64,000 nucleotides of DNA from Apostichopus japonicus. Its lineage: Eukaryota > Echinodermata > Holothuroidea > Aspidochirotida > Stichopodidae. Made by a program: the position numbers and the translations under genes. How positions within the stretch are numbered: position 1 is the stretch's first letter; every line of letters begins with the position of its first letter. Under the pieces are notes generated by a model. It did not search any database and had not been told where the DNA came from. It saw only the letters and a list, made by a program, of their open reading frames with translations. Location: NCBI RefSeq assembly GCF_037975245.1, contig NC_092569.1, positions 28,309,668-28,373,667 on the forward strand. The letters run 5' to 3'. Positions 38,743-64,000 of this stretch are shown one piece after another.

Positions 38743-39020
38743 GTGAATTTTTGGAAAAAAAAAAGTTGGATCTAAACAGTCTTTACAATATTTACAGGAA
38801 GTTAAACGTTTTACTTGCTGATGTGTCTACATAATCGTTTCATATTCATACTTGTTAATTTTTGGTAATTTGAAACAATGGGTCACTGAATGAAATACAG
38901 TACATTAATTATTTTTCATTCATCTATTGTTTTAATTCATTTCAATAAACAAATATGAATATAAAACGATTTTAAAAAACAAGTTAGTAACTATAACTAG
39001 TGGTCTTCATTGGAATTGGG
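38743..39020 (+). repeat. Diverged dispersed repeat, copy 2 (about 270 bp)
   Basis: Direct-orientation relative of 35293-35560, 3.4 kb away. It is either an old local duplication or two insertions of one family. Confidence 0.65.
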
Positions 39021-41880
39021 TTTCTCTTGTTATATTTGCAACTATAGAATTTCTTTATTCAATTAAATTACGAGGTGTTATTTTGGTATATGAACAGTCT
39101 ACCACCCCCCCTTCCCTCCCCTCCCCAAATACAAATAAGTGTAGTAACACTTTGGCCGTGTTACATGTTCTAATTGTAACACTTTCAAAATCAAGTATAC
39201 ACTTTGCTACTATACAATAAGGCACTTAAGCAATTGTAACGAATAGGGAATAACACTATTACAGCAACACTTTAACTTTATACATTGTAACACTTAAAAT
39301 TTCATAGTCTAGACATTAAATCAAGTTACAAGTATAACTTAAACCCACTGAACATTTCCTTATATAAATGTTAAAAGAAACTGTAACACTTTAGCGGCTG
39401 ATTACTTTTAATGAACCACTCAATTGGTAACAATTTCCCGTGTTAGTGCTATATAGTTCTAAACATTGAGTAATAGCGAACACTCGAAACATGTTACAGA
39501 TACCTCCAACACTCGCAAAATTCTACCGTATATTGTCACAGTGTTACAGAACCTGTTCTCATCTAGTTCCCTAACTAACAAAAGCTGGTATTTGTATTCT
39601 TAGCAGGTATTCGGTTGGTATATGATACAAACTAAATTCCTGTCGGTATTTGTAGCCCATTTTGACTGTTTGAATTCATATATCTATGTACAACAAGAAA
39701 AGGTTTAGTCTTTCCATAAGGAGCAGTAGGCCACATAATCTTCCATACGTTGTAACCACTGTCCATGTCTAAACGCGGTATACTCTACTGCGAACCTTTC
39801 AGAACTGATTGCCGTCATCTGTGACATCAGAACAATTAATCAAAAAAAAAAAGGAATATGAATATTTATTTCCTGTTTGTGCTTTTTCATATTTATTTTA
39901 TGTGACTCCATATTAGAGAGAAACAAGAGATTTAGAGGAATTTCTTTCTTTTTCTTTCTGTGAAAAGCAAAACAATGATGTATATGTCTATGATATTGAT
40001 ATTTAAAAAAAAATCAATAATTATTTATTTCCTATGAAAGTGTTGTCACGTTCTCATTGGGTTTTCAACGTTTTTGTAACGCAATTTGTTGTAGGTAAGA
40101 AAAAAATAAATAAACGCAGGCATCTGTTTATCCAACTTGTTTTTGTGTATCTCTATAACTTGAGTATATATCTGTTTTGTTTCTTCTTTGAATACTTTAT
40201 TCCCTCTCACTTAATGTGTGTGTGATGGTGAGGGGAGGGGGGGGGGGAGGGGGAGACGGAGGGGGAGGGAGCGCAGACCTCGATGGGGCAATTAACATGT
40301 TACTTTTGGACAAACCACAAAATTCGATAGAATTAACTATCTGTGTGTACTGTACCACAAAATTCCAGTATTTTGTTGTTTTTCAACATAATGTTTGCCT
40401 TTTAATTATAAATACATACAAAATATAGAGAACGGGGCACATTTGAACATTTTTACAAATCTTTGCACCCGTAACCTCCATTTTGTGCTCCGGTATGAGA
40501 AACTGTTAGTATTTGTCAACCATCATGAACCTTGAAACATCGATTTAGGCTAATGTTTCAAAATCTAGTATTTGTTTCTACCGATGGTGCATGTGGACGG
40601 GTTGAGAAGGAGTGGTGTGTTTCAGTGGGGGGGGGGGGTGGGGGAGTGGTGGGAGGCACAACGCAGTTCACGGTTACACTGTTAACAGCAATGCTTTTTA
40701 CTGTTGAATAACGGCATCCGTCAAGATGCCTCAACGAAGCCGCTCTTATCAAAAGGGTGCAGCGTTTTTAAATGTTTAGGTTAGCATAGGGAATTCACTC
40801 CCGCCCGGTAGAATTCGATTTAATAGCCAACGCATGTGCTGTAGATGATTTAGTAGTTTAATACAACATATTAATTGATATAATTATATAATTGCGCAAC
40901 TAATCAGGAAGAGAAGAAAATACTTCATAGCACTGTTGAACAATATTGCAGTCATGGTTACACAAATTGGAATTGAAAGTATAACGTGTATTGTATTAAG
41001 TTTAGTAGCGATTACTTAACCAACTGCCTTAAAGCAAATCTTACAGGATAATGTGTTTCAGGGTAAATAGAGAGGGGGGGGGGGGGTTGGGGGGAGAAAC
41101 AACTTGCAGTATACACTACTTCTATTTACTCTTCACCTAGCTATAGTGACCTCAATTCAAGAAATTGCCAGTTTGTGGCAAGCACCATACGTCATCCTCT
41201 GGTATTCTGTCATAAGCCCTTTTTATTATATAACTGTACTATTATTTTATTGCTTCCCATGTATAGCTGACATCGATCCATTTCAAACGTACAGTGATGT
41301 CATTCATATAGGGCGTATACAGCCATACCCAGTATTTTGTTTAATAGAATCGAAAGTGTTAAAATCTTCACTTTCTGTGAGAACAGCTGGCAGTTACAAC
41401 TCTATCGCGGCAACGGTACAAAAACCAAGTATACATATAACATAAAAAAATTTTACCTTTACATAAATGGAATATTCTTAGTCACTGAAGAGGGTGACCA
41501 TCAATCAACTTTTAAAACGATAATGCTAATATAATATTTGCTCTAGTTGGTTTCAAAAAGTAACTTTGACGTCAAAATCATTTTTTGAATAAAAAATTGA
41601 AAGAAAGAAATCTCATCAAACGTTTACCACTTCTATTTTTCATGGATTATCAAAATTGATCTCGTCCTTCAAATCCGTTTGGGAATTTAGTTGGGTATCG
41701 ATTTTTAGCGACATGCAGTCTATTGTTTCATAGTATCATAGTGTAATCGTAGAATTCATTTATCTAACACGCCCATGTAGGGAATTTGGCAACCAGCATA
41801 TGGACTTTCTAATTTACGTGCAAAGCCCAATAGACATTTGTAGTTACAGCAATCCGAGGAATAGCCATCGAAGAAAGTGT

Positions 41881-41888
41881 TATAAATA
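41881..41888 (+). promoter_or_regulatory. TATAAATA, possible TATA box of WSC-CCP gene
   Basis: It lies about 160 bases upstream of the start ATG with no intervening splice acceptor needed. In an AT-rich genome such words are common by chance. Confidence 0.2.
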
Positions 41889-42044
41889 TCCGTCATAAAC
41901 TTTGTGAAAATGTGAAAGGAAATATTATCTGCTAAAAGATTGTGTCTGCAGGCGTCTTATTATATATTAGTTTTTATATTTCTTCTTCTTTTAACCCCTA
42001 ATTTACTGATTTTTCTTGTGGAATTTCTGTGACATGGTCCAAAA

Positions 42045-59752
<17,708 letters not shown>

Positions 59753-62700
59753 AACCGATATCGCAAAAACACCGTGAACTTGAACACCGGATACAAACAC
59801 ACCGTAAATATCGTTACACCCGTTGTGGTTTCATAAAAAGCTTGGTGATCAAGATGGTTCTGCTAAGGCTAGAATGTCACCCAAGGCAGCCACATGAAAG
59901 AGAAACTTATGCATGCATTCAAGTCAAGTTAACGACTTCTACCGAGCAAGGCACTTTAGTCCGGTGTGGTTGTTATCATCACCATCAAGATTGGATGTGG
60001 TTTCTCTTCAGCCTGTTAAAAAACAAAACCGACACTAACCGATCGTTGTCTATGACACAGATATTTGTTAGCGTGGTATGTTGTAGAGAAATGATTATTT
60101 CGGATACACGGAAGCAGATCGATTATACAGGTAGTATGAGCCACTCAGAATAACGTGGATATCGGTAAATCGCTGCTGGGACATTTGAAGGTAATTTTTA
60201 GTCCTGGTCAAGAACGCATGTTTATTGAGTAAAGGGGTTCTAGAAAGTATATGCACCACATTTAACCAAATAAATATGAAAATGAAAAAGTTACAACTCC
60301 TTTTAACAACATATTCTTAGGTCGGGCAATATAAAACTTTGATTTTCTTTTCTTTTCACTTAATTTATGGGTTTTGTATTTTGGAATATCAACTAATGTT
60401 GTTTCTACTTGAAGGTCAAATGTTGCTTTCAAATGGTTATTGAAAAAATTAGGAAATCTACCGACATGATAAAAATACAAAAATGCGAGGGAACTTGATA
60501 CACTTCACAGGGCATGAGTCGCCATGATGATCACGTGATCACAGTTATGATATCAGAGGATTGCGATTCAGACTATGGGATAAATTTACCATGGTGCCCT
60601 AAAGAATAAACTCCCCCCCCCCCCATCCCCTTATAAGATTTTAAGAGTCATGTGAATTTACTACATCAGACAAAAAAACAAATGTTTATAACTTTCGTTT
60701 ATGTTGTCATGGTAACATACACCCTTAATTGTTACTTTTTGGGGGTAACTGAGATGATTAGTGTATATACTGTCATGGAAAAATTTGAAAAAAATATTTA
60801 CATTTTAGAACAAAATTGTAGATATTTGATGTCTATTGTTTTATACTATAGTAGAGTTATTCAAATGAAGTTTTAAAATCTATCTTTCTCTTTTCATGAA
60901 GACATTTATAGCCAATCGGCAACATTGATCTTTAAAACTTTAGACAAGATATAAGGATATTAGGGAGGCTTGGAAGCAGAGAGGAGAACAAATTCGAAAT
61001 TGTTGGCAACACAAATTGACTTAACCGATGTCAAGTTTCTTGGTGGAGTCCGTTTGATGTTGTTAAATGAAAAAAACAACCATTACGTTTCGGAATATAG
61101 CTGAAATTTACTCAATTTTCCAAAACATGAATGAACCCAAATATAGACCAACATATAGGCTTGGCCGGCTGATAACGAAGTCCAGAGATCTCTTGCACTT
61201 TTATCCAACCAAATGTGCCAATCATGTGCAGTCAAAATATGGTATTCAGATTATGAGAAAGAGTAAACATTATTCCACGGGTGTTTCAATTTATCGCAGG
61301 GCTGGGAGGGTGTGTGTAGGTAGTGGATGGGGGCGTGGTAGTTTCTAGTTTTCGATTCATCTAAGATTTTTCTTGGGTTTCAAAGTAAGTCCGGTAGATT
61401 AAGAAAATTGGAAGAGTGGATTAAGTTTGTGAACATGAGAATGAAATGTTTATATGAAAGACGAAATATGGAATAACTGTGTTACACTGGTTTTAGAAAT
61501 TACTTAAATGAATTCATTATTTAATTACGAAGATATATTATACGTCTCTTTCCCTTCAAACTATCTATTTATCCCGTTTCATAGTATTATGCATAAATTG
61601 CTATTATAAATTGATTTTTCTAGAACAAAATTAGTCGAAACGAGAAGATTCTCTAGACTTTCATGCAATAAATGTACATTTTTTTTTCCATCTTTGACAA
61701 ATAAAGAAAAAAGAAAGTCAAAACGTATAGTATTGACACGTTTTCATAGAAATATGCGTCCTAATCAATTATTCTGTTAGTGTTTCTTAATTCTTATTTA
61801 AATATGTAGTAGATATTGTGGTGGATTTTAACAGTCATGTAAAATCTGCAAATACGCTAGAAATTAAGAATATTCTCAAATAAATGTCCCAGAATAATTG
61901 TCATAACTTCCAGGACGAATATAGTTAGAAAGTGTTAGCAGACTAAAATGTTGGATTAATACCAATGTTTTTAGAGAGGTGATTCAATTTGTACCTCGAG
62001 GACGACTTGAAGGGGCGTACTGTGGTTCAAATTGTAATAGAATATTGACTTGTTCAAGAGTTTGCGTATGATGTTGATAACTATAATGAAAACTGTCTCT
62101 TTAAAAATGTTTCATTCAATATTGGTTTAGATTTAGCAAAGCCATCAAGAACATTAACTTGTTCGAAACTTTGTCCCAAATATGAATGAATTTTAGTCTT
62201 TTTTGTAACAGTAATCAAGTTTGAGTATTTATATGCATCAACATAGAAAAAGGTTATAACTCACAACTGATGACGTAATTAGTGAGAGTGAGTGGAAGAG
62301 AGAAGGACACCAAATAATTAATACTGTTTATAGTATAGTAATTGATAGTAAAGCATAGTGTATATAACGTACTGTGTTTCTTAATGCTGGTTTTACACTT
62401 GGACGTATAGTAAGTATTTACTGGGACGATGTGGCGAACTACACACACATGGTTAATAGAATACGAACAAATAAGGCTGGAAGTCCTCCCTCCTTACCAG
62501 CCCCCCCCCACCCCCTCGTCCCCAGGGGCTACGATGGGCACGTCTGGTTCCGACGCATGCTACATATTTGCTTCTTGAAAACGAAATTTCGATTCGTTTG
62601 TCACGTCTGTCACGGATCGACTATGGAGTACGTGGTTCATCTGTATATAAGATGTTGTTTGTAAAGAGCGCCCTCGGAAATATAACCTACACTAACTGGG

Positions 62701-62838
62701 TGGTTCCAATGCACCAACATAATTTTACGATCCTATGTGAGGTGCAGATGCTTTATGACGTCAGACAAATAAGAACATTCACGATGTATTCGATGGTACA
62801 AAATTAGTCTGTTTCATTGCAGGATTATTGTCTTATCA
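59753..62838. other. 3' flank of WSC-CCP gene, no further gene seen
   Basis: AT-rich 3'UTR and intergenic sequence with C-rich runs at 60612 and 62500. The open frames are short with no family resemblance. Confidence 0.5.
60269..60274 (+). terminator. AATAAA, possible polyadenylation signal of long isoform
   Basis: It lies about 515 bases after the long-isoform stop; another AATAAA is at 60605-60610. Confidence 0.3.
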
Positions 62839-62853
62839 TAGCATTACGGACTC

Positions 62854-63036
62854 GGCCTTTTGGCTAAGATCATGTGTAGTATCTGTTCCCTTTCGAGGGG
62901 AATCGTGATACTCACCTCACGATGATCACACAGTCACAGTCTCGATGCAAGGGGACTGGTGTCGAGAGCGGATCAGTCGTTCGGTTGTTTGGTTCTTCGT
63001 GCCCAGGTTCTTTCCTGGGTGACTTTTCTTAAAACG
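62854..63036 (+). mobile_element. Retroposed element with U2 snRNA-like head, flanked by 15-bp TSD
   Basis: The 5' end GGCCTTTTGGCTAAGATCA and the following GTGTAGTATCTGTTC match the conserved start and branch-site-pairing region of U2 snRNA with one change (CATG for CAAG). After that the sequence leaves U2: an UUCG-capped hairpin, an ATCGTGA/TCACGAT stem, and a CCCAGG/CCTGGG hairpin near the 3' end. TAGCATTACGGACTC occurs at 62839-62853 and again at 63037-63051, a target-site duplication. A second diverged copy lies at 36083. I infer a SINE-like family with a U2 head mobilised by a LINE enzyme. Confidence 0.75.
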
Positions 63037-63639
63037 TAGCATTACGGACTCTGACCTCACACACTATAAACTATCACATAATATGGCATATTACACTATG
63101 GCAGTCACAACAAATGGTCACGTGCATTCGCCGAAAACCTGCCAAAACATGAATAAAATACAATAAATTGAAATTGAAATCAAAAAATAATTGTTAATAT
63201 ATGTGTTAGTGCCATCTAGTGACAAGTATACATGCAACTTACGCATTCATTTCGTCATGCGATCAGTTGGATAATCACACTCGTAAGAAACTAACCGTAT
63301 AGAAGTAGCTGTGTAACTTGGATAACCAAATAATTTTACTCATCGCCGGGTTCACTAAACATTACCTGAGTCACGGTCTTGTAGACATACGAAGTTTATT
63401 AGTATTTGGTTTAAAACGTTAGCATGTATTGTCTCAGCATTAGACTGTGTCATTATGTCTCAACTATAGACATACTACAATGCATAGAATACAAACACAC
63501 TAAGGAGTGCAGGCTACAATTAGTATGCCAACTATTTTAGTTGGCGCGCATTGATATTATTCTTATAATGTGAGAGGTGGCACATGAACAAACTGGAACA
63601 TAGATTTTACCAGCTCAGGGATCAACTGAAAGCTATGGG

Positions 63640-63800
63640 TCCTTTAAATCAAACCAATATTTGGCGCCATGGACGAAACTAGCACCTTTCGCGACTCCAG
63701 AGGAAATATGTGTCTCCAGTCGCTAAACTTGGTGACGTCTTCGGCGCTTCTGACCCAGCAGCCAATCAGCTCCGCCGAAACGATAGGCTGCTGGTAAGCC
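63640..63800. promoter_or_regulatory. Candidate promoter-like motif cluster at right edge
   Basis: Within 150 bases: TTTGGCGC (E2F type) at 63660, TGACGTC (CRE-like) at 63733, CCAATCAG (NF-Y type) at 63762, and a 9-bp inverted repeat CCAGCAGCC/GGCTGCTGG (63755 and 63786). GC content is above the surroundings. It could serve a gene beyond the window; no start site or gene is seen. Confidence 0.3.
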
Positions 63801-64000
63801 CATTCTTCTCAGGTTGGAAATACCTCTGGCTCGGTAATTAATACAAATAATAATCAGCAGTTATTTTTACGACGCATAAGCGACCACAAATGTGGGAGAA
63901 GCCTGGAAGGGCTTATGGATTACAACTTACACGTCGGGTGGCTTCCAATTCAACATTTTAACTCAAATTTGGAATCTTTTCAATTTAGAAAGTCATTTCA

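Larger units (their letters stand above)
36261..42044. other. Intergenic sequence before the WSC-CCP gene
   Basis: AT-rich. The word GTAACACTT and variants recur about eight times in 39140-39540, a diffuse repeat. G-rich tracts lie at 37743, 40233 and 41075. No gene supported. Confidence 0.5.

Noticed and set aside
62854-63036. Functional U2 snRNA gene
   Set aside because: Only the 5' end matches; the Sm site and 3' stem-loops of U2 are absent, and target duplications show insertion.

Overview
This is an AT-rich animal genome window. It holds two plus-strand multi-exon genes with GT-AG introns, a tRNA-derived sequence, non-autonomous transposons and very many micro- and minisatellites. A marine invertebrate deuterostome, perhaps an echinoderm, is my best guess from the gene content and repeat style, but nothing in the sequence proves it.

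Left half (about 1.8-28.8 kb): a complete coding model for an RGS protein of the RZ family (RGS17/19/20 type), five coding exons and 222 residues. The first coding exon carries the palmitoylatable cysteine string, the last two carry the RGS box. The first coding intron is about 17.5 kb and is filled with tandem repeats. Its start is a minisatellite made from the exon's own 3' end and splice donor. Other introns hold hAT-like non-autonomous elements, a miRNA-like hairpin and a 169-bp satellite. The final exons are bracketed by an inverted pair of 161-bp dispersed repeats.

Middle (28.8-42.0 kb): no gene I can support. It holds a decayed-looking coding remnant near 31.3-31.8 kb, a diverged direct-repeat pair (35.3 and 38.7 kb), an old copy of a U2-headed retroelement and simple repeats.

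Right half (42.0-59.8 kb): a type I membrane protein gene with signal peptide, WSC domain, three CCP/sushi domains, short stalk, one transmembrane helix and cytoplasmic tail. All internal junctions from the signal peptide to the stalk are phase 1. Two homologous transmembrane exons accept the same phase. One joins a distal exon and gives a 659-residue protein with a tail of about 256 residues; the other ends in its own stop and gives 465 residues with a tail of about 65 residues. This is the clearest sign of a regulated switch in the window. The introns hold a 1.1-kb perfect GATA array, a 77-copy ATG array and a 1.3-kb minisatellite of about 30 bp period.

Right edge (59.8-64.0 kb): 3' flank, then a young retroposed element with a U2 snRNA-like head and a 15-bp target-site duplication, then a GC-richer block with E2F, CCAAT and CRE-like motifs that may be the promoter of a gene outside the window. 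The U2-headed element (two copies here), the duplicated donor array and the alternative transmembrane exons are the most interesting observations.
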